A DNA stretch of 64,000 nucleotides, from NCBI GenBank assembly GCA_021234155.1, contig JAJEKV010000102.1:372001-436000 (forward strand), given 5' to 3'. The notes beneath the pieces were generated by a model. That model searched no databases. It saw only the letters and a program-made list of their open reading frames with translations, and was not told the origin of the DNA. The position numbers and the translations under genes are program-made. The stretch's first letter is position 1, and each line of letters opens with the position of its first letter. Below are positions 45,961 to 56,100 of the stretch, piece by piece. This DNA is from Isoetes taiwanensis. Its lineage: Eukaryota; Streptophyta; Lycopodiopsida; Isoetales; Isoetaceae.

Positions 45961-46420
45961 TTAATCACGACGCACCTCTGTAAGATCTTGTAGAGGAAGT
46001 CCGTTTGGAGTGCCCACTGCAACAACGTATACACATGCCAGGATTTTAGTCGGAAATAGCTCTACCATATATGCCAAACTTAGTCCTCCAAAACTGTGAC
46101 CCACAAGCACTACCTGTATCAAATTGACATATCCATTCTGGTTTAGCACTAGATTAGAAAAAATTAGCATAAAAAGGATCCGCCGTGCCTTTTTGAGTCC
46201 GGAATGCTTTCCATAAAATCCACAAGAGGTGTGTGTATTCCACAAATGATTTGATGAGATTGGGATCATAGCCATTGATTCCGCTGATTTTAAATCCAAG
46301 CTGCTCACTCTCTGCCCACTATTTATTAACAGAGTGTGAGTTTTATACCCGACACCATGCTCCATGACTAGCTCCATGAATCAATACGAAGTGGTGTCCC
46401 CGATTATCAATACCAAGTTA
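45961..46420 (-). pseudogene. Methylesterase (MES) alpha/beta-hydrolase fragment
   Basis: Minus-strand residues include 'HFVLIHGASHGAWC' near 46400, 'YKTHTLLINSGQRVSSLDLK', 'INGYDPNLIKSFVEY' (shifted frame), and 'VVLVGHSFGGLSLAYMVELF'. Plant MES enzymes demethylate hormone methyl esters such as methyl-salicylate. The oxyanion 'HGA' and nucleophile elbow GHSFGG (Ser) are present, while the catalytic Asp and His regions are missing. A TTGATACAG|GTAGTGCTTG acceptor-like site precedes the GHSFGG exon. Frame changes within the first exon break it. Confidence 0.8.
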
Positions 46421-46929
46421 GTTTAGATTTGCATTGAAAATATTATCAGCGTGACAGAGTAGAGTTTTACGCTGAATCGGCTCCAATTGGGCAGGCTTTT
46501 GTAAGCAAGAAGAATACAGAGAGGAGAATATATGCGGGCGTTCTGCCATCTTTGAAATGGATGTGAAAAACTATCTAAATCTAAACATATATAATCACGC
46601 TTCATATAACGTCATAATGAGTGTCAAATGAGTGTCACCAAGGCACTCATGTGACCGAATCCATTAAATAGCGATCTTGGCCCCATTCTCTGCGGTGTTC
46701 CGGTTTGCAGCCTAGCTGTATTAGTACTTCAAGTTGAATGTGAAGTCCAACTTGCATTTTTATTGTTGCTTCTGAAGAAATTGCGGGCGTGATGCTCTTG
46801 ATCATTCTGTTCAAAAGTCGGGGCAAGAAAATGATCTTGCAACAAATGTTAAATGCGATTTCTGTGACCACACAAAACCAGCTCAAGCTCCACCACACAA
46901 AACCACCCAACGCAAGGCGGATTCCCTTT

Positions 46930-47300
46930 GGGATAAGATGGGGCCAGCAATAGAGGCAAAGCGCCTACCAACTATATTCATGAGACTAGATATATCTTTG
47001 GGCGGCACTGGGGCCAGCAATAGAGGCAAATTGCCTACCAACCATATTCATGAGACTAGACATATCACCCCCGTGGACGAGACGGTTATGCTCCTGAATG
47101 CAAACAACATCGGGGCGCGAAGCGCCGAAGTGCCAAAAGAAACACGGGCCCTCTTACTACTAGAGGCCCGCACTGCTGTGAGGTCGAATCCGGGGCAAAC
47201 AAGTAAGCTACCGATGCCGCTGTTGGGATTCCACTGCGGGGATGGAAATTCTGGGGTGCGGTCGGTTAAAAGGATTTTTATGGCGGGCAATGTTGCCCGA
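46930..47300 (-). pseudogene. LINE endonuclease N-terminal fragment
   Basis: The minus strand reads 'GASRPDVVCIQEHNRLVHGG' and 'MVGRQFASIAGPSAAQRYI'. 'DVVCIQEHNR' is the APE-type endonuclease motif (Q-E-x) of plant LINEs. An overlapping frame upstream carries the preceding residues, so a frameshift lies near 47110. The rest of the LINE is absent. Confidence 0.7.
46939..47050. repeat. 70-bp direct duplication inside LINE fragment
   Basis: GGGGCCAGCAATAGAGGCAAA is followed by GCCTACCAAC.ATATTCATGAGACTAGA, and the block occurs at about 46941 and 47010. Confidence 0.88.
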
Positions 47301-47690
47301 CGGATAATGGTGGCAGATGCGGGAAAAGTTGCCGGCTAAAGAGAAAGCTTCAATCCTAAAAGCGCCTTTGACTTACGTGGATTACACTTTCTATGGCGGA
47401 TTCTTTTGGTCGGTTTATGAATAGGTTCCATCTAGATATAACAGATTCACCCTTAAAGAACTTTTCAAGATTATTCATAATATACCACAGCACATGATCA
47501 AACCATATAACACCAATATATGTGAGGGTGTGGGCATTTGCAGTACGGTCTTTTCCTGTTTGGCCATCTATTCTCATAATCATGTCCTCTTGTCTTACCA
47601 GTGGTAGGCATATCTTTTTTACCAAGATAATATTATGCTTCAATAGGAATAGGTGCCAATAAATTAAACGAATAAATCTTCCATGTTCTA

Positions 47691-48300
47691 TTATTCTTCT
47701 CTGCTGTCCATTGTTCTACAAATCTCTCTAGGCACCATAGGAGTAGGGTATCTTTTGAAGAAAAGATAATGATTATTCAATTTGCTCATCTGTTCATCTA
47801 CGAAATCCTTTGATATGGCTTGTGCCTCCTCATCCAATTTAATTCCCTTGAGCTTAGGGTTCATTCCATCAGGTGTAATATGTGCTGCACTTTCAGTTTC
47901 TTCCTCATCTCTATAATACTGCATTGGGTATTTTTCACCATTTAGCAATTTCAATTCTTTAAATTGTTCTAACACCCTCATACATTTATCAATTTCCGCT
48001 CTATCTGATTCCAGTATATCAAATATTTGGGATTCGAATGTCTTCAATTGTTGAAGAACATTTCCCCCATTTCTATACGTATAGAAAAGCTTAAACCAGT
48101 GGGATGCATCAAGGTTACTAAGAATTGAAACGTCATTCTCACCTAATGCATTTTCCTTACTCAAAATGTACTCGTGTAATCCAGGTGCATCTGCCATCAA
48201 CAGCATGATGTTTTGAACCACAGGAATTGGGATCCAATGATTTTCTCCATACCAATAGCTTTGATTCTTGAATCCATTCTACTGCTCCTTCTTCTTGCCC
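47691..48300 (-). CDS. Unassigned ORF (176 aa or longer)
   Basis: The open minus frame 48221-47691 reads 'MVQNIMLLMADAPGLHEYIL', 'DASHWFKLFYTYRNGGNVLQ', 'FESQIFDILESDRAEIDKCM' and 'YLFFKRYPTPMVPREICRTM'. It is open upstream as well ('EWIQESKLL' in an adjacent frame). Composition is protein-like and helical. I do not recognise the family. It ends about 0.5 kb from the CACTA-like terminus at 48735. Confidence 0.4.
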
Positions 48301-48309
48301 AGGAATCTA

Positions 48310-48730
48310 TACATAAGATCATATAGTCAGATAACATCATAAAGTCCAAAGTTAATGTATACAACTAATAGCATATAGAATATTAATCATAGGACATAAG
48401 GTGGTAACCATTATATGGTCAAATCTATCTAAACATATATAATGCAGTCTTGAGTTTTTCATTTTTGTTTTTGTTCCCCTGAATTTTTCCGCACTGCAAT
48501 CTACCTTCATATTTTGTTGACACGTCTTTCTTGGTAACACAAGGCCCCCAAAAAATAGTTGTTATCAGTTTTCTGCAACAATTTTTGCATAAAACCACTA
48601 TAATAAGATAATATTATTTTGTGGGTTAATATGTTGAATAACTATGAATGGTTATATAAGGTGGTTCGTTCTTATGCTTTATTGTTTTAGTTTATAGTTA
48701 TGGTTTTTTATGGTAGTTAAGTATTTAGTT
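48310..48730. other. No gene recognised
   Basis: AT-rich spacer between the unassigned ORF and the CACTA-like terminus. Confidence 0.4.
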
Positions 48731-48734
48731 TAAT

Positions 48735-48800
48735 ACTACAAGAAATTTATCGCGGCGGCCAAGGCCGCCGCGAACATTTCTTTCGTTCCTAACCTGTTCA
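48735..48800 (+). mobile_element. CACTA-like terminal sequence with hairpin
   Basis: ACTACAAGAAATTTATCGCGGCGGCC is followed by AAGGCCGCCGCGAACATTTC. Only the first base of CACTACAAGAAA differs, being T. A perfect 10-bp stem occupies 48751-48760/48763-48772. Confidence 0.7.
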
Positions 48801-48924
48801 ATTGGATCCACTAAAATGTCTAACAATCATAAATTCCCAGGTGGGCAAGTAACGTTTAGACCACATTTTTACCCTATGATAGAAGGCTAAAGGCTATATT
48901 GAAATACGTTGAAAATAACTTGGT

Positions 48925-49050
48925 TCCTCGGTTGCGAACATTTCTCTTGGTTCTTAGGTTGCGAACATTTCTCTTTTGTTGCATTGGATATGTTTATGGT
49001 TGGTTCTTTGGTTGCGAACATTTCTCTTTTGTTGCATTGGATATGTCTAT
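48925..49050. repeat. Minisatellite of GGTTGCGAACATTTCTCTT units
   Basis: GGTTGCGAACATTTCTCTT occurs at about 48929, 48957 and 49010, interspersed with TTGTTGCATTGGATATGT. GCGAACATTTCTCTT also follows the CACTA-like hairpins, so these look like subterminal repeats of that family. Confidence 0.85.
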
Positions 49051-49093
49051 ATCCTCTCTCTCTTGGCAATATGTTGCTTGCCTGCACAAACAA

Positions 49094-49143
49094 ACCATAT
49101 AATTAATATGCTCCACCATGTAAATGTAAAGCCTAATTTATGC
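49094..49143. repeat. 50-bp perfect direct repeat, copy 1
   Basis: ACCATATAATTAATATGCTC continues through CACCATGTAAATGTAAAGCCTAATTTATGC and is repeated exactly at 60826-60875, 11.7 kb away, same orientation. Confidence 0.93.
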
Positions 49144-50449
49144 ACAAACAAACCAAACAAAGTTGCGTATTAAACGGGAGCAAATCATTGAAACGAGAGC
49201 GAAAGGAATATTCCTTAAAGATTCCCCTTTTTTTTTACAAAAAGGGGGTAAAACGAGGTTAAAAAAAAAAAGATGCATGAAATTCTATTTTGACCCCCCC
49301 CAAAAGTGACTAATTTTTTTGTGCAACGAAAGAATTGACTGTTTGAAAGTGTCATTTTTCTTAGCAAATAGAATGTTCTTGAAGTATATTTTACGTGAGA
49401 AACCCTAATTTCAGAGGATAAAATATTTAACAAAAAATTGAAGTTAGTAAAGAATCGGCGTAGTATTCTCAAAATTTGAAGATACAATCTTCATATTCAC
49501 AACAAAATTTCTGTTTTTTTCTAAGACTTCGAGTTATGTGCAAAAGTGTGAGGAGTGATGAAGGAGGGATCCAAGGCGTCATCATGTTCATTTATACCAT
49601 CCTCATCACCTTCACTTTTTTTCACTTTGTCACTAGAGGAAGTGCTTGAGTTATCTTCCTCATCACTATCAACCGAGATGGTGTAGCATTGCCACCACCT
49701 TCTTCATCCTCTTCTTTTCGTAATTACAAGCTTTTTAAGCAAATTGATAGTCCCTGGCGTAGGCGATTGTCGATTTCAATTTAAAATCATAGCACAATAT
49801 AGTCCGTCATTAAGGATCAGCTCATCCCTACAACCCACCTTCTTGGACTTTCTTCCTTTTCCTTGGCTTCTCATTTCTAACTCATATCTACCTTCAAAAG
49901 CATTTTTACGATCGTGTTGCAAGCCAATGAATCTTGAGTTTAGTGACTAAGCCTTCCTCCTTGGCGGTGTCAAGCACTTTTGCTATCCGAAAAGGTCGAC
50001 CTTTGTCATCCTCCTCAGTTGGAAGAGCAATTAGCATACCCTTGCAAATTTACGTGATATTACCTTGAGGTTCATTCCTGCGTCTTGGTTAGAGGTACAT
50101 GACTCGATCCTCATCTTCTTCTAATGCGGGGGGTGCTAATGTAGCCTTTGCTTGGACCCGCTTAGTCTTTGGGGTTGATGGAAGGTGTTAGGCCATCGAA
50201 ATGGTTCTTGCAAACTGTCTTAGAGCTATATTTTTCACAACAATTTTACGTTAGAAAGAAATTACTCCACCACATCCGATCTTCTTCTAAGAAGTACTTA
50301 AAGCCTGAGGAAATTCCATTTTCAATGGCTTTTAAGGATGACTCGAGTACTTTTCTTACCTTGGACTCCTTAGGATTTTTGAGAGGAAGTTGTTCAAAGA
50401 CGTTCTATGAAGGAAGTGTGCGGAATATATTTAAGGAAGCGTAATCCCT

Positions 50450-52000
50450 CTTGTGGACTCCGGTCCTTAGTTGTAGTATACTTTTTCCCACGTGTAAGAA
50501 ACTCGGCCATCCTTCAAGTAGAACTTGATGTGATGTTGAAAGGTGAGATCATTCAACTTGTTCACGGCTTGTTCTGCAATGCGAGCGTTGAGAAAACAAA
50601 CTCTCACGAAATCAGTGATCTCTTTAAGAAGATCGATCCTTTGGAGTGGGAGTGTAAGAATCTTCAATAATTGAACTAATGTAGGAAGGGAGAAAGCCTT
50701 CTTCCTTCTAAAGGCGCCTGAGAAAATCTGCTGAACATCTGGTCAATCTGATCATGAGTGTGGCCTACAAGTAAAAAACCGAGCTTCACTTTTCTAAAGA
50801 TCCCTAGCTCCACTAACATAGCACGGTATGCAAAGTGTTTGATTCTTGTTCTCCCTTGTAGTATTGTCAAGTTTGCGTAAAAAAGCGGTGGTAATTGCTC
50901 TTGCTTTCGCCTGGGACCTGGTTAAGAATTGTAATTGTGAGGTTGGTCACCATGCAAGTTTGGATATGTCAAAAATACTTTGCACTTTAGACTTCCTTTG
51001 AAGACCATAGCTCCTACAAGGTGGACCTTAACAAAACATTCCTCGGCACATCTTTAGGAATGTTCAAGAAATGTGGTAGAGTAGTTTTTTTGGTCCATTC
51101 CATCAATCACAATGAGACATATATTTGGACGTTCAAGAGCTTTTTTTACGTGTTTGGCAAGCTTTCTTTCTCTCTGGCGCTTGTTGTTCACGATTAATGC
51201 AGCAAGGTTACATTTGCACAATATCGTAGAAGAAATAAGGTCAAAGCATTTTTTTTTAAAACAAGTGAGAGTTTGAAGAACCTCGAGCTTACTTCTTTTC
51301 GACTTACGTCTTTGCGGTTTCTCTTTGACTTTTTAATTGCGACACCTAGAGCAAAGCGGACATTCTGTGTCTCCTCGAATTTTCACTAAACGAATTCACT
51401 TTTCCACAATCGGTGAAGTGTGAGTAAGAGATGTCTTTGAAGTTGAGTGCAAGTCTCTCTTTGTACTCATTAAAAACATCTTTTTGGTGATGTTATCGGT
51501 TAAATGATACATGTTCTTTGTTGGCGACTTCTCACATGTTTCTCTAAAATATTTCTCCATCCATGACACCGCAGCTGGCAAGGGCATGCATGGTTACAAC
51601 TCTTCTTGGTCCACAATGATCATCAATTCTTTGGATTTTTGTCCGTCTTTTTGTGTATTCTAGACATTACGGTAGTCCCTAAGCGGTGGACAACCATAAA
51701 AGCATTCGGCAAACTTCTTGACGGTTAATGTAGTGCAAGAAGGTGTTGCGGATGCGGCCTTACATGATAGGCCAAGTAGGCATTCTGGTCAGCCAATGTC
51801 ATTGAGCTGTAGTTGTCTCTAATTGCTTCGTAATTTAGACATGTTAAATTTGTTGATGCAACCCAATGAGCAGCATTTACTTCTTAAAAGTCTTCTCATT
51901 TTATGCTTTCGTCCATAAGGTTTCTTCTTCTTCTGAGAGGAGCATGCTCTCACACACCATAATCCACCTTAAATTTTTTGGTGGGTGGCTAGAGAACATG
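50450..52000 (-). pseudogene. DDE-type transposase (DUF7869-like), decayed
   Basis: Minus-strand fragments occur in order. They are helical debris at 51950-51600; 'ECPLCSRC' (Zn-like, near 51355); 'KALERPNICLIVIDGMDQKN' (near 51120); 'LRKLDNTTRENKNQT' (near 50865); 'LVELGIFRKVKLGFLLVGHT' with 'HDQIDQMFSRFS' (50820-50720); and 'HHIKFYLKDGRVSYTWEK' (50530-50480). DGMDQ, LDN-x-x-REN and VGHTH-x-x-ID-x-x-FSR in this order are what I recall of the DUF7869 family, thought to be a DDE-type transposase or integrase relative. The family name is from memory. Several stops and frameshifts separate the blocks. It lies divergently from the plus-strand ParB-methyltransferase gene. Confidence 0.72.
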
Positions 52001-52769
52001 TAATCTCGTTGCACCCGTTGGTGTCTTCATCTTCGAAGAGAGTTCTACTACAGGGGTGACCTCCTACGCCCTTAGTGGTGTGCTTGTAGAGGAGAACAAA
52101 CCCACGTGAAGCTGAAAAAGCGGAGGTGCGGTGTTGAATGAAGGAGATGGGCGGCATATGATGTGCCGGCGAAAGTTGTTGTAGTGTCTTCCACGGGGAG
52201 TTCGATCGAACATCTCTCTTATAGCGGTGAAATTACGCAAACCCATGTGTCACCACGTTTGTGTGAAGAGGAGTAGATCTTTGCGGGTCGTCTTCATTTG
52301 TAGTGAAATCGTGGTGGGAGAAAGCGATGGAGAATCTCGCATGATCTTGAGCGTCGTCGGTATTTCTGGCATGTGTAAGTGAAGATGGAGAAACAACAAA
52401 GCGGAGGTAGTCTGTTAGAAAAATTTCTTTGAGGTCGAGCCATTGTAGTGTCGGGGGATGGAACAAATGGTGGTGGAAGATTGCTACGTGCAACAGTGAG
52501 GGGTTGGAAAGGTGGTGGTGGCGGTTTCCTATTGGACTTGGAGAGGGTTGGAAAGGTGGTGGCGATCTACTAGATTCTTGGACTCGGAGTTTCTTCTAGA
52601 AGTAACAAAGACCTTGTCGAGGTAGGTGTTGAAGAAGCATCTCCGTCTTGTGTTCCATCAAAGTAGAGGTACTTGGGCAAACAAATGGTGGTGGAAGTTT
52701 GTTCCACGGCGGTTAACCATTTCAAACAAGCGCAAAAATTGTGGGCTTGTTACTAACTCACAAGTCGAT

Positions 52770-52880
52770 TGGACTAATGCTATTCGAGAATACAAATGCT
52801 ATTCGGAATAGTATTACGGTAATCAAACATTTGTTTGTGTGTGTGCAAGAATGCTATTCCGAATACACTTATCGAGTGTT
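52770..52880. repeat. Scattered TATTC..GAATA inverted motifs
   Basis: GCTATTCGAGAATAC, GCTATTCGGAATAGTATTACGG and GCTATTCCGAATACACTT lie within 100 bp. They share the palindromic core of the arrays at 53.1 and 55.4 kb. Confidence 0.7.
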
Positions 52881-53123
52881 TGGACAAGGCGTATTCCATC
52901 ACATAGAAAAACACAACCGGACGGTTGCCTACCTTTAAAAAAGGAAAATTCGGCGCCTGGGATTTGCGTATTCCGCTTCCAGAGATTTAGTCGCCAGCCA
53001 AAGCGCCTTAGATTAATATATATTTATTTGTATTCGATTCACATAGCGAAAACAATGGGCGGTAAGCATGTAAAAAGTACATAGCACGTCTTTCTTTTGT
53101 TTTCGATTTGTTTTCACGTAGGC

Positions 53124-53409
53124 CAAAGTGTATTCGAATACACTTTGCCCATCGGCGAAGAGCAAAGTGTATTACGGAATACACTTTGCTCCTTCAGCAG
53201 TGCAAAGTGTATTCGAATACACTTTGCCCTTCGGTGAAGAAGTAAAGTGTATTCGAATACATTTTACTCTCACGCTGATACATTTGCTTTCGTCTCGATA
53301 GGCAAAGTGTATTAGGAATACACTTTGCGCCTTGATTGAGCAAAGTGTATTCCAGAATACACTTTGCTCTTCGCCTGATGGGCAAAGTGTATTCTGGAAT
53401 ACATTTTGC
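53124..53409. repeat. Palindrome array 1 (GCAAAGTGTATTC..GAATACACTTTGC), 7 units
   Basis: Seven palindromes lie at 53124-53147, 53161-53190, 53202-53227, 53241-53268, 53302-53328, 53339-53368 and 53382-53409. Arms AGCAAAGTGTATT/AATACACTTTGCT are conserved, while centres vary (CG, ACGG, AGG, CCAG, CTGG). Centre-to-centre spacing is about 40 bp, with one gap of about 60. Spacers of 10-33 bp are unrelated apart from short GA/CT-rich words. The array precedes the first recognisable exon of the ParB-methyltransferase gene. Open frames across it are artefacts. Confidence 0.95.
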
Positions 53410-53649
53410 TTGTAGTTTTGAGAACGCTTGCTTTTTTTACTAAAATCACACACTTTTTAGCTGCAACAGACAACATTTTATGTTAAAAATTACTCTGTTA
53501 AGTCTAATTTAGGTACACGAAATTGACTTAGACTGACAACATTTTAGCTTGTTTTCTTGTCTTTTTCTGGCCTTTAGGGCATAAGATTAGCAAATGTTAT
53601 TCTGGAATACAAATTTCTTTTGCATTTCTGTCTTAACATGGTTGTTTTA

Positions 53650-54400
53650 AACGTTTCAGTGGCAGGGAAGAAGGAAGCAAGAGGGCATCAAAGAAATCTC
53701 ACAAGCCTAAGCGTCCACACCCACAAAAAGCACAATCACGACGCGGACGAACCCGCTATTCTGAAAACTTTCAAACGCGGTGGGTTCGTAACCGTGGGGC
53801 AGATGGAAAATACAAAGACATCGCGGCGTTTTTTACGCACAAGAAAAGTGCTGGTAACAAAAGGTGCGCTGACTCCATGTTTGTTAACCTTGGGACAATA
53901 AAAGATGTCTCCAGGTTGCTTGGGACAAGGAGGTCAAAGCGGGAGGCTATCCTTCAAGACCTCCCAAAGGCTTCATTGTTGTGGACCTTGCATTCTTTAA
54001 AATTGTCGGGTGTGCAACCACCCGGCCTTTGTACAAATTTTTCACACTACGGCTAAAAAAGCCTGTGTTCATTAATTAAACGAGTTTTTTCCAAAGACAA
54101 GCGAGGACTTTCTGTCGGTGAGTCAGGAGCAATGGGATGGAGAAAGATCGCAATCACCACCTTCTCCTAGTTCTGCTAGTTCTTCAGGGAGGTCATCAGA
54201 TAAAGGTTTTGAGGAAGAAGAGGAGGAAGAACCCCCTGCGCGGCCAAAGAAACTTAGCACGCCAAGAGAGACCATAGCTGCTAAAGAACCAAAGAAGCGG
54301 AAAACACAGCAGCTTGAAATCATAGAAGTCCCCGAGGAACCTAAGAAGAAGAAGGGAAAGGGTAAAGCACGGTGTTGCTATTAAAAAAAAAAAGTTGATA
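53650..54400 (+). pseudogene. ParB-methyltransferase gene, N-terminal basic and acidic regions
   Basis: This is the first recognisable part of a decayed plus-strand gene. 53655-54000 encodes a basic domain of unknown type ('RYSENFQTRWVRNRGADGKY', 'KDIAAFFTHKKSAGNKRCAD', 'FVNLGTIKDVSRLLGTRRSK'), with 'GFIVVDLAFFKIVGC' after a frame change near 53960. 54100-54384 encodes a disordered acidic segment ('EDFLSVSQEQWDGERSQSP', Ser-rich, poly-Glu, then 'KRKTQQLEIIEVPEEP' and Lys-rich). I assign it to the same gene by strand, spacing and the following exons. A functional start codon is not identifiable. Confidence 0.5.
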
Positions 54401-54539
54401 AAACATCCGAAAAAATGGAAGAGATTAACCCTGCACAAGTTTGTGCAAGGTGTCATTATTTGCCCGATCCACTTCAATGAAGCTTCCTCCAAAAATGAAG
54501 CTGGTGAAAGGCCACCAGGTTCGCCAAAATTTATGCCGA

Positions 54540-55344
54540 TCACTTGAGGAACACGAAAAACAGAATAAGGAGCAATCAAATGCTCATGTGGCCCCAATAG
54601 TTGTCCTTGTTGGCGGGGACCAAAGTGCACAACCCCCCGTGAGGCGGAGAAAATGCCGACACCTACACTCACACTACGTCTTGGGAGGGAATCATAGCTT
54701 CAAGGCAAGAAGGCAACTTTACAAAGAAAAGAAGAACCCGAGGTACCTCTCCGCCCCTCTGGCTGTCTCTTTGTGGTCTTACGGATGAAGAAGCAAAAAA
54801 TCGTTGCCAACACCCACAATCGCATAACCAGTACAAACTAAAGATGAGCTTTGTCGACAAGATCCGGTTTATGCAGGAAGATGCGTAATTTTCAAGGAAA
54901 AGTACGGTGAGGACTGAAAAAAGCCGGCGTTTTCCTTGGAGCTTAAGGAGGCGTGTGCCATTGAATGCCGCATGAAATATGACCGAGGCCAACAAAAGGC
55001 GATCTCTTATTCCCCACCGATAACCGGGTTCCAGTTAGCTTTTAGAGATGGCAAGGTAAGCACAAAATGTATTCGAATAGCAAACCAACTATTTGGCGTG
55101 AAATGCTTGAACAGGTTTGGGAACTCAGGACGGATATTCACAATGTTCGAGCGAGGGGAGTTAAAGAGCAAGGGCAAGGAGGCAGCCAAGAAAAAAAACC
55201 TCGGACGTGCCCAAAAAGAAATGACCATTACCTGGCCCTGAGGGAAATGCGGGCTTCTCCAATAACAGAGATATTGGAAAGGCTTCTCCAAAAAGTTGTT
55301 GACAAGGAGTTTAGCCTAGAAGAAATGTCAAAGGAATTGCACAA
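54540..55344 (+). pseudogene. ParB/Srx-like domain and helical linker
   Basis: The plus frame from 54560 reads 'NAHVAPIVVLVGGDQSAQPP' then 'YVLGGNHSFKARRQLYKEKK' and, after a frame change at about 54785, 'LTDEEAKNRCQHPQSHNQYK' and 'MSFVDKIRFMQED'. The GGxHxxxAxxxL and GLTDEEA pattern is typical of the ParB/RepB/sulfiredoxin-like fold, which in ParB binds DNA or CTP. Downstream frames give 'LELKEACAIECRMKYDRGQQ', 'TIWREMLEQVWEL', 'FERGELKSKGKEA', then 'ITEILERLLQKVVDKEFSLE' up to the donor CACAA|GTAAGA at 55345. Repeated frame changes show decay. Phage proteins that combine ParB and methyltransferase domains have the same order. Confidence 0.6.
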
Positions 55345-55761
55345 GTAAGATCTACGCCACAAACTTTACTCTTTAGGCGTTAGAGTCCCAAAAACATCGT
55401 GGTAGATAGTGTATTCGAATACACATACCTTTCTTCACTTGGGCCTTCGTGGTATTCCATACACAATGCTTCTCTAGAGACAAGCAATGTGTTTTCCGGA
55501 ATACACATTGCCCATGTAAAGGAAGCCATGTGTATTCTGGAATACACATGTCCTCTTCTAAAAAAGTATTGTGTATTCCGGAATACACATTGCTTTTCGG
55601 AGAAGCAATGTGTATTAGGAATACACAATGCATTTTGTTTCGAGGTAACATCACGGTTAACCGGTTTGTATTCGTAATACATTTAGCTTGACTTTTATTT
55701 GTTTTTCTTTTCTTTGCCTTGTTTCTTACTTTTTACTCATTGTTTCCTTAACCTCTTGCAG
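55345..55761 (+). other. Predicted intron with palindrome array
   Basis: Donor GTAAGA at 55345 and acceptor CTCTTGCAG ending at 55761 flank 417 bp. Splicing would join 'EELHN' in frame with 'QKNVITCQTCLMERL'. The intron contains palindrome array 2. Confidence 0.6.
55409..55681. repeat. Palindrome array 2 (GTGTATTC..GAATACAC), 6 units
   Basis: Palindromes lie at 55409-55424, 55484-55511, 55527-55550, 55570-55589 (perfect 20 bp), 55605-55631 and 55667-55681. A degenerate unit lies near 55452. The core TGTATTCNGAATACA is shared with array 1, while the outer arms are GCAATGTG/CACATTGC instead of GCAAAGTG/CACTTTGC. Centre spacing is about 35-80 bp. Confidence 0.93.
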
Positions 55762-56100
55762 CCAAAAGAACGTCATAACATGTCAAACATGTTTGATGGA
55801 GCGACTAAACGTAGAGACATGGGAAAGGTGCAAGGAACTCTACCCAGAGCCACTTCGACGAGCTTAATTGTGCAATATGCACCAAATTTTGAGGGGCTGG
55901 GTAAGTACTCTCTACATTATCGCCTTTGCACACACGATCTCCTTCACGGTTGTTGTCATGTTTTTTCGAGAGCAAAAAGAAAAAACAAAGACCTTCCCCA
56001 GGGCTTCATGCATTTGGTTAGAAACAAAGACGGAAGAGAGGTCGTTATTTGAAAGAAGAACTGTTGAGTTAGAACCATCCGACACGAGAGATTGGCATGT
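55762..56100 (+). pseudogene. Cys-rich exon between ParB-like and methyltransferase parts
   Basis: The frame after the acceptor reads 'VITCQTCLMERLNVETWERC' and 'KELYPEPL'. Another frame follows with 'HFDELNCAICTKF', giving C-x2-C...C...H...C-x2-C, which suggests a zinc-binding module. A donor-like GTAAGTA lies at 55901. A later frame, 55930-56095, has 'ERRTVELEPSDTRDWHV', leading towards the methyltransferase start. Frameshifted. Confidence 0.45.

Noticed and set aside
53124-53409. CRISPR array
   Set aside because: Regular palindromic repeats with short spacers look similar, but the repeats vary at their centres, spacers are uneven (10-33 bp), there are no cas genes, and the surroundings are plant nuclear DNA.
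53172-53453. Coding frame with NTLC/SVFWNTLC-like repeated peptides
   Set aside because: The repeated peptides are only the translation of the palindrome array; both strands give similar open frames.
55373-55691. Several overlapping ORFs on both strands
   Set aside because: All lie in palindrome array 2 inside a predicted intron.
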